Assembly: GCA_946550725.1 (NCBI GenBank)
Contig: CAMNQX010000001.1
Coordinates: forward strand, 62,001-126,000
From: an uncultured Clostridia bacterium
Lineage (GTDB): Bacteria > Bacillota > Clostridia > Oscillospirales > Oscillospiraceae
DNA length: 64,000 nt
Direction of reading: 5' to 3'
In this document: positions 63,501 through 64,000 of the stretch, piece by piece
Layout of the letters: each line of letters starts with the position of its first letter
Numbering within the stretch: position 1 is the first letter of the stretch
Notes under the pieces: model-generated
What the model saw: only the letters and a program-made list of their open reading frames with translations
The model's database searches: none
Told to the model about the DNA's origin: nothing
Translations under genes and position numbers: made by a program

Positions 63501-64000
63501 CTGCTCCTGCGCCAGCGCGTTGACCAGCATGGCATAGGAGCGCACGCCGGGATACTCCGCATTCAGCGCGGTCAACACCGCGGTCATCGCGTCCTGGAGC
63601 CTTGCCTTCAGGTCGCCCATCGGGGAATCAGCGGTCAGCTGATCCGCGCCGGAGCCTATCGCGCCGGCGTCCGTCAGCGCGTCCACAGCGGCCACCCGGG
63701 CCGTGCGGGCATCGGTCTGGATGCCGCGCATCTGGGCGAGGACCTCGCCGATGGTGGGCGCGGCCATCACCGGGTAGGTGTCCCGGGCCACGCCGTCCGC
63801 GGCGGTCAGCGCCAGGATGGCGGAGTTGTAGTCCGTCAAAACCGTGGTGTAGAGCGCGTACTCATCTTCCTTGCTGAACGGGTCGCTCTCCGGACGGTTG
63901 CCATTCAGCGGATCGATGGCCGCTTCGCAGTACACGATCAGCATATCCACGCTGTTCGCGTGGCCGTTGTACGCCAGCTTGGTGTCGGGCAGCAGGCCCA
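30600..64000 (-). CDS. Giant (>11,100-residue) cadherin-like beta-sandwich surface protein, N-terminus outside window
   Basis: The frame is open from the right edge to TAA at 30600-30602: 11,132 codons are visible (about 1.2 MDa) and the true start lies outside. A helical region (about 63415-63998) is followed by a very long series of beta domains, most closing with Y-x-[VIL]-x-[VIL]-x-R and reopening with L-x-x-[VI]-x-[VL] (for example YTVHIVR, YIIRINR, YVIRIKR). This is the pattern of cadherin-like beta-sandwich (PF12733-type) repeats. The most classical copies (PSFDPEINFYYVNLP, PTFSPNIHYYNVLVP, PVFDPDNFNYYFSVP) lie at about 37300-40100. A coiled coil and helical inserts interrupt the array. 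The C-terminus has a dockerin-like loop, acidic tandem repeats and a second loop. About eleven Cys in all. No enzyme, sortase or SLH motif is visible. I infer a long surface fibre or adhesin. Confidence 0.92.
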   Translation of the reverse strand, partial: GLLPDTKLAYNGHANSVDMLIVYCEAAIDPLNGNRPESDPFSKEDEYALYTTVLTDYNSAILALTAADGVARDTYPVMAAPTIGEVLAQMRGIQTDARTARVAAVDALTDAGAIGSGADQLTADSPMGDLKARLQDAMTAVLTALNAEYPGVRSYAMLVNALAQEQINYNDAQVKLTDARNAAQPYYDAIHDAYLDSQMIKVDGGVFEHHVAVKMNAETYKEVTTTTGEGMDAVTTVTKTPNTTVKSYTLDLYRKSYVTRLQTISATLERMEDGKRISDGYTAVEVSDGQYILVLNRGEFIAAGSRVNLASTAVMGQLSYVEYLQTGTYTNQNPGEKLASQNWNNYTIENANDYTMTVRVKVYLDEAKGAGSPFVYKDYTLNIILTDLPYYVYLDEDYEHPLEQRRVEDSANGLAQYRYVGVLEDKEWDKDGNAVQPIPGTITVIATQPNSMVQVNNATGTTTQYKPGSSSETFQFAEQSFTTTDGAIRKFNADGFNDVGFNVGTKVGSGVQNIVSQTVRIYYEGADVQMADLSVTFKNGTAPVENMAVNRDTDNDGAADAWELKAKYDLVQGIYYVVLTNVDETEAFQIDVSTLMDEGKVYPVVFSDANDADAYNKAQLLVNAIKMKDHDVIETLTNDAGQKLAYAGETGDHHIPLHPTSANTNFYLVLVPRDYDQGYSATIRTLRVEKLEPNIVAATVTGGARLRPVQVETGEKDNDGFDILKDVDFLYYADKNTVYSSYPESAKQNAYVDDPYVKAILGDGVDDLPTFVVKIRYPDAGDSATVQLTTENMLTMVAKYLDAATTEKAVQADAKNLTVSFTQTLRPEIDGFTAFKVKSSLTLDGLEATPKDYLVVLQYADKGTGLVTVEGYDTDKYSGDAEGTQIGGILGYNTPKYTVREVRDEATGKFLYYYIAVPRTVGTPAPIYLEVAAGELVNGQKVYTTTSAVSVMVPDANGNATTYYRQNHADKRIYLARRIVNLYPDQMNSGLGQLVKLRVTDEAGNNADYDLRIVYESVDTEVEVRTLQVDAEKSIVPTTVDDTSFGQAEQREVYETLVDRGYRNLPFRITATNEYSSVWVPRRADGTPYYFSATQIGDIQSAMSETVNGETKSYQVTAADWEKNKKPDGISPINEVLVNQWAVTDQLSKDLETGIYVPFYVLAEDEVSVSLRLMKFRWSFTNLQVDELIANYDWKYVGADNTVGSDPFHDIKAEKTQSGATQSFTLTVPSDQETLSLTLIPEMPVTKHILIAETGNDAASIIADPTQLSPSDYESRGYVKDNGENSPTKGLYNTRNNVKLDTSKMEETLDIYLYVPSGQYDAAGKETLLQIPVTLTVKKVSTDRSIESITTNPGDRTAEHKAVYDMPANGQFLTYIPDTDSVSTAAFTLTLGDKDAQAMVIGSDPGYRSSVDGVISTSRSFSKALDNYVVISEGSETKGFKMDVSVLSAYGQLRIQQLAADPNTTPETLQKEYNKHTKTHTVYIVPTIMELDVRVFYTRLGEKQEELRRDENNAYSVFDYKSHSIAQYFNAVSTRTSGVKLELLNDKGQVVYDSTTAGLGGAHQILMQQGINPLSTGFTTATADDAETKYTIRISSTRDGVVTQNGVAFLNREFPLTIRPMSEDTSVTVEVAYESNGETIRKLATRTGNTFSASIGLETTDVTITITGSSLYARPALDMLGLDNTHGGQKGQEKEKGLLDQYQYPTLENATENDDQWTKLWNMAEANGGNVFQASLTGMTESQGEAKTVSMRVQVQSQAGNKAMDGGTYGYTLNLNRLSDKTDLNVVNDDKRVSDPDYYEARNESTETEKILVLYLDAYTPATQTTGARGDRRVDNAILTPAEGASMKIVKSNGQAVGNGFSSTLLLGPKNGPLDRGTYYVTVEAADGEHTTQYTLIVKDKGTGTTTGFVVDEGNLGHYNIYHDGLAEDGMPQLEVVDGVEVIRATDKNVPYIGKVAPGAKTLKFDPVDRNSVIQEIVRYSDAGFNTVAERFVNANLTPDSGLLYGKYEAIQGANGAYKYGAAVVTTPAAGDTLYYSVRIRSQATDEHMVTATYYLKLVRETVTVAMDSVSAKAGNTVSNGIKSADGKQFNLNVVEPSMVLTMTAAGENKVKVTGFAANEANLNGSMSAGEYIHSYQRAYVNEAAEGQHAKVYIQVTDTGFWTEETVNGKTRILTPNARGTFTADIFRSNHDTDVDVVWLVSPNDPDWKIAAVRRPGNPTVFDVAVPDVAEGENPFVDAAGNVNVQVDASQTNPYATILEVNPSTNPVEVGTHTTGRTAIFNESIEGTGILNSKGTYNPGKSAGSTNAAIKNKDGADFNFYVVSSSKVREQWYTVHIYRSDKSATGSQIYLNGTKAVFTDSAEEGGNPEYVVKAGDRTPATIAVKTKNAMEMIVLRDGDGKIVNAALESANFQDLPITKLGRNVYTVTTLSPKAYLALRELGKGDLSGRLAAMMADGTMDQWLKDTPLDQQESYNVVLDYYADSDTGITGISVAENTTGALNYIAAQKIELGEGRSAYLVRLPDRATSGRFRIERNNTQQTVEVTLPNGTVRGESEFVAAIPLGINAFQVAVTSVDGNNTDSYDLYVLRTTSSLMELKVNGQVLKAERGEYSYTVPAEAKRIRVEATANSDLAMVSIGANGEKHFVTDWAELELTLSVNRPTQTIPIYVYTFSGTAQPYGTASVVVSNLVVRRDNGKYRPTQVLFTPDGATSGTNVSLESSYGRYSVALANGTNAATLTVITASAEHEVVLHDFTLDKDIDPDKVEVNMDASNTVAVSRTYEWNLANLTAGQMYNISVINNMDSGIFTSYPLVLTSRSGDATLSTVQVNRGLADAQKSTDIASTMTFQVDRRASQVKLALTATDADAAISAMSGTGIGRLEVTVPLTGEQMDVPVTVYSPDGLQHTVYTVTLAKTSTSGTLEKVVLDGKTLAGNGDMYAANYTAEGTVQLNLTASESGVITLWQNGVEIPAATAPLGQWNGTVNATGLRTSYTIRVNGEYAATLFLQLADYAVGVKGLEVAYGDQAVATQNQGLRSDGAATGKKNTNWQSLKPTTVYDPAGNPSTLYELKVGSDDSWVELELTALDPTAEMGLGHSTRKGLRDEQNYGVTNGQSIFTRNGRGVTVDGVGRFSLNLNDLLWLDYKMNNAAVDVYNDASMKETYVDLTVTDRTTGVSRIYTVHIVRVNDDASLRRIHVLGNEETDNGHVYDNVNTGETGYLGDLSAIRDAAASTENVDVYRISIDDTNTRIDLNVRATDDAAMVTLSEPDGKADDPSEGDPASVTHRNITLTQEMTQFEIKVRSEDGNPGSYKTSYLRVFRTNSNVELKDVILTYPYDAQTKLNIHGILQDEKDDQGRPVYFFVVSSKTKDGQVKLTGADITAIAKFQGAKVRFEQNAQASLGQDKVTGQTIVNDSTYKVTVTSSNGQKSQEYIFKIAVVDLELDTLDVTVGSTTTDTLPSYYVETIDGVETVVYYTVVPANTEYVSMEVQASNNHNKYTGDEKKKASTLAVSELDSTVLAPNINSGSRVYRKTQKLSEEERSQFQIKVANYVVPGDPTTLQLVNTKYLRIYRSSSNTRPQKVTVYYEQRSTGQIIAVEAELDETTKTYRAYVPDYVELTDIEVLGPSDLSYVKLTPGMTDYVRKETVVEDAQVPNTENLFDLKVKAVDGTIGDYDLIIYKEDNTLIEVKVDGHDAVLRKDPAVVDGKNYVLYEALADGLRTFDAYAKASSPQALLNMGRPMDSVAMPTSADVGTYVFDKTLTGVPLVRDGDTNGVQYTQLAIKLKANPGVTYNDATYLLRVYPANADTQMAGFELDFVDDLDKEGEGYVIRTGAAEYTAVLPTTARSATLTAKSVHPMADMTARLKNVPQGETKQGVYDLDFDPTQLSQIATSADTAVFTVYATDGSGKYTNYVVRFLFADLGIYDLTVDYRFTDEDGAHADQEDLKNAMTYETLFNEKVRYYQAMVGNKVTGAYDGEIVLDYMIAGASRTNSIPAVTTRVDAASDDEAYQPQFTASYMRRLENQKLVANNDIQTVDIRVQSSVALMEYDPATQTTKPVNVSYTADYLLNTYRFSNNTRVREVRMDYTDPYSGKPEQQFGIFAKDPASGTFNTSTFVLYLPEDVAQGELTVTSVANGAQVALSTTTQFVQGDTSTANFTRGQATIHVNRGDTVSVYVLASNNITGKVYTIEVKKLKMDLASAQADTTVQYTKDGTSYTETQTDDQMFSDSRTTTVTDSALGNVKVLEARVENHVTSRNGEGKTVYEDAMNALTTLVAKAGNDVKITLKTVNADGTEGAEIPVSGNGKWPVDLGKQVTNATTKVKVIVTGEPYGAKGDNDKGAGELEIVHTAKTLTRVYFINYLRLDSDVTLADGKQMYYWTERTAEEESSDTLHTPDDATTKINYLPEAITTANGAPAFRVEAQANSDSAKAVVQIYDPATYDMDKVSFAGASKNVNATLNVPKNADGTSKVKFQIVITVLSGTGSRASYVYDMEYVVKKLESAAVTADATSAGSLITDTVQMDIEGYLARMQADATANDPAEVVTSGGQRVFVIVEDPAKLGENANGNVYLQVKPVSNRVQVDLVALDQPGAAYQWPNTTDGTVRKPLPLSELSPLADNEGSLYVKAALQGRETLPANKYATEYLKLVKWSDAELDTLKVAVTIDGVQYLFDAVKTADGAYQVNLPKSVTSVSNIQAVAKDTDVARDKSYAQVTVTSGSKTVGPQRHSVDFGALTLTPGTDGFAETTVDITVLPSKNYYDPAGAKGYTLTIHPVDLVLESVHFHETAGYVDVPKTTPAAGSVESERFEGKIQATKAADERLAAKLSSVDAANRVRYAYIKAPQVPATDASADIQAIYKKLEETYKTFYQNFDLSYAGVTWVDYNDPQFSTLAGYEAYMASAGKANGTTALGLVYTDWLTSTNVTEGSLGDVHLSDVAGANAVDVYGAEDAATMVKIQVAQTVTGADGSEHIQGFETYTAILTRKNTSGMVLDIYGKTRNEFSMVSQTLGELTLLVTGEERNARLPVARVNDDRLDLYLKPGEHKPVRVTVDVFQLDDENGAHSIHLDSAATDAAKRAELDKIMELNIKALSDAWDADPTLPQVLMVKVTATAESGEEQVSTIQIYRKSDVAKLVISKEEQEADPEKIYSKIAGQRPSKSDTADIVDESKGLTITHYNVAVSTKSITTYQSGNATIYTVPADLYTYAMANSSVTTRIGTIHVKDRNNTDVTHGGASPDLELVLEGYTGAGDESATITVDVVAEDEVTTTRYIFDLHISSGDTGLMSVWVNESQANRYADKAYVVDEDGQVQEVIRDLAAVKADIDVLQAELDALNAEVAAAGSATTAQNQRIRLLTNRINSLKEERAFYFKTNTKGVYVDADGEELDVTGLRGDDLIAKLEADGVPCSRPVYYNFLTSTAADSLRPGRAYYRVTAQAKELTSKMGMGNVNTATGKPTTGQGSIKWVTQAGTRQDRNTSNYYSVNLYNERNTLQRNVNYFQTYQQNSWEYVKFLPEQAVDNVYMAVEAQDGSIDYYLLEMRNTDTENRNLNYSSWTENGQETEGYEIWAYANGTEGLSDHSLNPNAKVVYRTANNTQTTDPYLARTLSTTVNGVTYTVPEPWSYRAVQNADGSDATRPDGTKVPLWQNVYDADGNVVDMRVVPTLFRAVIDRTTTQVVVRAKAEFRYSGVGLSRVEGSIPTCYQGEYEQTLTISAGGDATMYINVCSQNEQLLSDPRSMKPWVYTLQLERATDDRTLASVTILEEESGLNKEQNCIVDAEVVNATMEIEATVAAATQQVALDVRANQDDVYLQLFNMKDDGTFGDPISFYTASRPAGAGNYRYDVATGSFVPAENGDYLLVNEQRNRITSTYVFVGAGNGNYQLKASGNGYDKVGKGQGDYIRYDVTVDFPMDQEVLYVGIRVSNLPNGADLHPGDYVLIISRKDNTFNLQYVGVQTYRATKTPNLTAQLAINENGDLVVTGTVVEQAQKTIDERNAQRRANEQDGTLTPEDEEYGRVNTLNTVLIPAGGTVIPSETSFSTNLDRDGWMHFFKTMRDGSQSEYAAMLSTDATLFTVNIPGSTGATGRLQAILEEPSKYFVDSGRDMTFRTPSDAADVDLRDMKVGDTIFYPILVSSTDAYNLSDGTRMYDEMHVAVLQINMVDSLADLDLRIFTAENPSAGYKLATAKSGDAYETKEDLSTTLPGLGLGTDETVYNYFAIVSTFAQSAHVKGVAGSDTTMVGIYDPTGRELHRQLGQAVAIRAVELNRATYVYFVAESADGRSHKVYKLELRRDSDNADLKEVWARNNLGWSSGGDTSSGEDKEGTKDPGTDTTGHFTVKLPGVTYITDLHFITDEPTATIEFQTENGWTTPVPGEYIKPRHETGGAQKSTVTVRVTAPNGTTQKIYDVDLLNGGVNTDLKYVRLGKTDPNQRWANISAAYGGLSTYTSTVNIMRSESDDDDAYVLIPFYLEALSTRATVQLRDPRGDHLNFVYVAGGVDVDGMAIDESIKKENGVPVKSDEPWILDSSDNLEITTGASASTHVLTGEILMKKSDMGFPLEIVVTADNTFSVNTWNIVNRQTDFSDLMVRIGSDVPMMMDAAGDFRYVLPVEKTVPSGGGASYYDPDTLDGLELYYVGKRIVNADGSNNGEKEGLLYRLLPDDIRYQELVNSRTLYYEVIYEVSQTSVPIGATFSNLADKLKGTESQFTLDIGREDQDNQSKGTFSYVSSDLFSVSTLVPGNPNPVVESGNPAEKDLFTTNPAVNIFGAETRVPITVTLGGEEQTFYAVVRKNALDQWLDFIRVDEKDLSLNRTTFRRPNAPVGSPTTSILTASTVVYNSTRSAVIQIQSSETTSNITLARERYKVYVHDNDGNLVWDGATYDEDGNVLTEGAYDPEGVNDALFSTGATGLLTLRVSSLNDGLNYFYVTVEPTSGSYSARNYLIIINYVNLDVYLDDMRVFNVINAADPETDTSDYVPFTNKDFHRSVLDYRFNYAMSEDNKGKLRIDATAATSHDALQAYARKFYPDYYKAQVTDKYRTRILEILRSDPDLVALERAGTLNLEEQTELILQSRQSELAPAIRASETYTTNHKDTLQKSDYPKTIQDEADALTEKAIENEVAFVTVGTPEERTYTIRRDNGTTVTVADKDLLFKGADPFTNAAGETVYHAVVKYYINGIVFTSTVRNGSEAVVYTDRAAAAAAANALVTSNDVYVGNERETHRVMDVELEVYVNNGTHTYTFRDSEITVDDSDPDKTVIRSKQDTTKVLLEVDNTVVPKEKVVTRQDYMRIPVTLHVPSTGFTQEYSATYHILSDDSTLKPDGEWVQMGVQGYAPNERVKGEGAGAPVMTYTYELSHAVNQVYIWANINHDHQYTESFLTLFRTKSTSNGSKETAISGNEVNLKQLVDLDVGTNDFRIQVTSELGTTSDYIIRINRADANLGLEYLKVNKMNAIFNSMTQEYYAYVPLKTISGTLPSIAAKAKDSKYGSVDLVNANYELSSGKHQSKDGTIGNETLMTNVEVMGDVSQSTEIRVKVQVTVDTVSYMTPDAVPGGGLTNGFVEEAGSNEDTSLIDGDLNYNRGIISKSFYKVEEGEDGAYKVTTRRVQYKMYTLRLYEVSRDLVGVQVDSHGLTFSAVQGDPLNPRTGEWDVEETWHQPPDNYEDIMNSASRDLNKANGVVANSGVVYGTFVVGVPWSTTEVAIRVSTIQPNDNDKQRVRIGGSPWMVADRDQTDKTTPTNDFTTDNMITFKIPDGMAYMEVPLYVKYNANNEADPGVLYMLHIYRYRSEAYLVDLAAVESATGEEVPISPPYDMTSGRDSYDMTVDSDVGSIDFTTILPCDGATATVLLPNGTTDDPKLKELTPNMLSTTHIALPDGGEAVITRDRLVSQKTDSNGVTTLVYKDKNGVEQTVTTTDPVTWRNELPDVVLNYGLNRVSIEVLSEDGLASRTYYVTIRRRPDPNAAKLRDIKMYQRSGKTYSDYDYYYDFSPVFDPDNFNYYFSVPYLMTNEIELEPVLYTDATYSVIVSTFFDEGEGQGEVQQLVGADMTGKVIQVPELYNEKATFRVEITVARTGADGTVSSRNLYTLYFCKNAQSEEDVTGTNNFWERVDYSPFYDLRIDGARLTRAASAQDEHASDHNFYFNTVSSSGQLKVNLFREVRKQGYQLYWSNMASFDSSINQTAWHLMDPDQETVLPFTENANWFVLKATNGVNTFFGSIAVYRDLSDSHNTRLDSLMVSDPTAPLFRDDIYDYFVATDAETSTATIAVRAQTPGVDVLTGVDMITELRVRSVGGEFLDDVTNGQLWTKPIPLHPGSNRVTITVKTVAVSNTSGVPDVTYKRAYEVEIYMAHNTAYVVDVQEVGGSGDTETNANSRANVLTDTFVSTADDREARMDSGDIIWMDYTAGGHITPIWNSELVNYFLSYNYYADEYERDQNGNPVRYTQEDVDKWTKDHGKAPKFKVGDVKYLLNDHLELTATLRPEEQDRAEVLVQLTTIDPITGHKTVNVPVPLRMSSDGTWKYELPKLPDGETHIRFIVRVTAIEDLTDAAGNVVGKKEGRVTEKQYCITVYRTQSNLYTMPDVAEQTSIQVRDAYNQTVSYGSIPSFDPEINFYYVNLPNEARSVKLYAQTGTYKPANASAPVNYNLTINGKKVSSSDFANDILAGFEAVDLMVGDNTVEVAISIPNVATRYYTVILNRGDAETKQAPTWPKPSVTNIRINTKLNGAEEEDLILIPNLPTFSPNIHYYNVLVPYEVEKLYAYGSAVNTGELRIASINVGDVRGIEGASAKWATEVSGWREIAIPLSVGNENNIEFVAYGMDADGNVTQTQVRYIVNVVRLPEGYKPPVLEFLGVDEGTMTPTFHGNTVNYYVTVPYDAQTVNVEAIGKRVVNPNAGTDGDPWKNESVVKLVGGDHGSVGKAFYVTDSVKLDTGDTVMRVYLYDVRPVPEGGYPYYIGIYSLTIHREAQNGVVMELGDATYTETEEITKEITVTQPKLDEFGQPVLDDNGEVVMEPVMEPVLDGNGDPVTDGDGNPVYQEKKTTVKEIVSTTTVTRKALTVRQIKADGTSEDLTPNLIYAPNEYSNYVYVQDGVRRVYISAAAAYWNYPDADRDRVTVTINGKAPDANGEVEVLLPERYDTLIVPIVVTDTATGTLKRYTLALVRGNASSITTSRPDYNIPGIFKSLTVSNGADIQPVNAVNDTVSARVEIAPKPMTFTDPADDSTFQVNGLLFTGSIMYGEGTEVRVNGHRAEVTPTGDTTATFQVRLPMTTYTDRFDIRVDHPVGTGLDGSVITQNVTYVIYVTDTENAPKAIEYDANGKAVRYTQADVDAWLAANPGNAANAPKVGDFKHTDQVITGPQLASIVLDENNGQTHSGTFTTKFYNDVFTYRATAKGDVFSVFAYVEHTQGGHQTDKAQYNDRPAYIEVYDQSGNRFTITQASGDYVHFTFPKDEKGVNQTMVLTFRVIQYADSGYEMVSEYQLTVYPTGEPILDNLYLQMARMDRPETFDTLQREYWGTIYKRQNNFAVTAEAEYFDQGDTTWRDGKLTMVARYKKVLPVTIQLPLPDVNGVKPYKTGWIPTYHPTETITLDPYDTSALTEDQKEWYKHNVVYEKDTTKPIADKNGVLPGEAGWIPTYEDKWYEYQLADQVDTTTATDANYWGHETFKGFFPQETMPDIEDHVTAPTHKPLYDNEPAITSLPWDLPSFDVVVTLTYPYDYKIYKGNGGVDSKGHALAPGDYIDANGDFVCAAGTDLLALQTSGNAADYEMFQKIANYRSGSYTVHMTRWDLPIPFTKLKDLSAYQPEESLRTLKQIGAVLTGPKYDDILTDAKGDLLPPGFQDEEKTIPCSPNFDPDHPYYLLELDYRMNTTWLAANFDEKTQIVVLTSADVRAQYPESHYYEKLHEVMAPKTKVMVDFGEEYYADEDFKTLLQVTVTDKVSGNVTKYMIWVVRPAIHRSDSRIDLKLFYGINQSEARNAAEAHKLNEADGRANLATLYQAEQRTEDNGAAVDEKTGVKDLATVGRWGTLYLEDTDKDGVEEVHVYPGIIDNAKVLYRNKDNKLVVADALPAGEVALERLGVFDPEVQLYTTTLPMSAKFTTLDLREYGDGAKHASVVYNNEYYHLADQYGDLHDTNPRPDADLDAFVNVPLKQGERISYIFVTVHPELTDDLTVDSPDYNRLATTYVIRIKRLNTEAFQNIWVTDTEYAGTDAGKDNRPQHFEQMWLMHDEDNKKQEFNEVRAMYDAAGNLLAGKTEADLADRVDVTWLTDGTYSKNWGTNEDPKVQTWNTHVGEQLHHIYDNDLNHQFTDYGVMVDTLDTTIYLNAEAMGTDADGNNSKYHIIIEEYGVENPQRVDSRTFADGDGPGRITNALFRLDPSQDGTQIFQFTIVNDDNGDEGVYFLTVFRERDPDVDPVVQTKVVGVIKTAATRVPDGNGGVQNDFEASWTVYRKTDVLKYYQGLNADLTKDPSGFTLEDSTTLNPAIPAPYATKGQGWYSVDQAVLKFLSNDADDPSDIVNQTYDKRFAALLNYVDGSGNKALEFVSTGYTNKSTGAYSIDLTGAAPGAYMVVFHRPGSLDTVIDNILIYPTWAPAQYDFQTKTLKAGDLNNDGIIDETDMGIFTDYQTAIDGVYRDLAGRVAATKVTHTVNGDASGHLTQHYAVGDSLNHAELKTVALQYKGVDVTGSDAGAFSDGKLRFYLSTDRYPAKAADMKLLDVEGDTNPEAVEADTFREAGDYFIFAVFGYRDANMQRGTYVDVIYMVETITVGNEAATPDTGGTTTDNAESDTTVTDGNASDSTAANDTVIDDTVTDDTVIDDNVIDDNVIDDTVIDDTVIDDTVIDDTVIDDTVTDDTVTDDTVTDDNAVIDEVVTLEPADEVVVIGDEAATLGAMDALVVIEDEIVMLEPAEDAPVVEEPADVTEPVEDAPVAEEPADVTEPVEDAPVAEEPADATEPAEDAPVAEEPADATEPVEDAPVAEKPAGSTKTSATKTPSRASRDDDEVEEQPEVPVTDGDEERPEIPVIDVDEKDHAVELPDDVNSDTFDPLAILAAYMVENNIEVSSDEGRSLIQEYALLREGQLTYPLDLDGNLILTAADRGYIVGHWRMTTYGTCWLNNMYSVRYSAPLERQP
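30675..30750 (-). other. Second dockerin-like loop of the giant protein
   Basis: DLDGNLILTAADRGYIVGHW resembles the second repeat of a dockerin (acidic at 1 and 3, a following AAD helix start, then a helix). It lies about 30 residues before the C-terminus. Its partner loop is about 450 residues upstream. Confidence 0.5.
31066..31281 (-). repeat. 48-bp tandem repeat (Pro/Glu/Ala-rich 16-residue unit)
   Basis: Five copies with an exact 48-bp period: the anchor ACAGGCGCGTCCTC (plus strand) starts at 31066, 31114, 31162, 31210 and 31258. The unit encodes variants of EDAPVAEEPADVTEPV. Near-identity of the copies suggests recent expansion. The encoded segment should be an extended acidic linker. 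Confidence 0.95.
31407..31589 (-). repeat. 15-bp tandem repeat (DTVID pentapeptide)
   Basis: About twelve units of 15 bp encode D-[TN]-V-[IT]-D in tandem. Variants are T/N at position 2 and I/T at position 4. The unit length is a multiple of three, so copy-number change keeps the frame. The Asp-rich product resembles acidic linker or calcium-binding repeats of surface proteins. Confidence 0.95.
32107..32192 (-). other. First dockerin-like loop of the giant protein
   Basis: AGDLNNDGIIDETDMGIFTD fits the canonical dockerin loop (D at 1, N/D at 3 and 5, G, I, D at 12) and the helix after it. It is preceded by a beta domain with GAYMVVFHRPG, similar to the strand before the dockerin-like loops in the sister proteins. 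Confidence 0.72.
35947..36044 (-). repeat. VRYTQ-helix insert, copy 2
   Basis: VRYTQADVDAWLAANPG followed by APKVGDFKH. It matches the copy at 38600-38695 over about 30 residues. It is helical by composition and sits between beta modules. Confidence 0.7.
38600..38695 (-). repeat. VRYTQ-helix insert, copy 1
   Basis: VRYTQEDVDKWTKDHGKAPK followed by FKVGDVKY. See the copy at 35947-36044. The inserts are about 2.6 kb apart and both introduce a new beta module. Confidence 0.7.
42640..42965 (-). other. Helical insert in the giant protein
   Basis: About 105 residues rich in Glu, Lys, Leu and Arg with helix-forming character, for example YARKFYPDYYKAQVTDKYRT and LNLEEQTELILQSRQSEL. It splits a beta module. 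I know no family match. Confidence 0.55.
47895..48060 (-). other. Coiled-coil hairpin in the giant protein
   Basis: Heptad-like spacing of hydrophobics in VKADIDVLQAELDALNAEV, then an Ala/Gly/Ser turn, then QRIRLLTNRINSLKEERAF. The arrangement fits an antiparallel two-helix coiled coil of about 55 residues inside an otherwise beta-rich chain. Confidence 0.7.
63415..63998 (-). other. Helical region at the visible N-terminal edge of the giant protein
   Basis: Around 190 residues with strong helical character (for example YALYTTVLTDYNSAILALTA and LKARLQDAMTAVLTALNAEY) precede the first beta modules. The frame stays open to the window edge without a plausible start or signal peptide, so more of the protein lies upstream. 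Confidence 0.6.

Noticed and set aside
63948-63950. GTG at 63950 as the start of the giant gene
   Set aside because: The frame continues open and in coherent sequence to the window edge, and no ribosome binding site or signal peptide is near 63950. The real start must be further right.
30600-64000. The giant gene as a polyketide or peptide megasynthase
   Set aside because: No ketosynthase, adenylation, condensation or carrier-protein motif is visible. The sequence is repetitive beta-sandwich with acidic linkers, and it is Cys-poor.

Overview
The window is GC-rich and is filled almost end to end by four enormous genes, all on the minus strand. Each encodes a secreted, modular, beta-rich surface protein. 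I found no enzyme, RNA gene, mobile element or CRISPR array. Sec-type signal peptides, S-layer homology (SLH) repeats, dockerin-like calcium-binding repeats and AGGAGG-type ribosome binding sites point to a Gram-positive host. A GC-rich Clostridia member of the Oscillospiraceae/Ruminococcaceae type is my best guess, but this is inference because there is no taxonomic marker.

Layout in transcription order, right to left. (1) 64000-30600: the gene here called gspD, whose N-terminus lies outside the window. It has at least 11,132 codons, mostly a long array of cadherin-like beta-sandwich repeats, ending in an acidic repeat linker and a split dockerin-like element. (2) 30599-30361: the only real intergenic region, with a strong rho-independent terminator for the giant gene, then a near-consensus promoter for the next gene. 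(3) 30360-24898: an 1820-residue protein with a signal peptide, a cohesin-like N-terminus, mixed beta modules and a C-terminal dockerin-like element. (4) 24823-14438: a 3461-residue protein with a signal peptide, a dockerin-like element, a cohesin-like module, MBG/YDG-type Ig repeats, a Big_2 domain and three SLH repeats. (5) 14395-1: at least 4798 codons, with a signal peptide, a cohesin-like module, about 25 repeats of an FTMP-type beta module and a dockerin-like element; the gene runs off the left edge. Genes 3-5 are separated by 74 and 42 bp with no terminator between them and look like one operon.

The four proteins share parts. All carry a dockerin-like element preceded by a beta strand. 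Three carry a related cohesin-like module near the N-terminus. Two share a module of roughly 220-270 residues with the motif GN[TS]P[FY]GMI. Only one has SLH repeats for wall attachment. I infer a multi-component extracellular assembly in which the SLH protein is the wall anchor and the giant proteins are fibres or scaffolds joined by cohesin/dockerin-like contacts. The parts are visible in the sequence; the assembly is a hypothesis. The gene name above is only a label; no established gene symbols are assigned.
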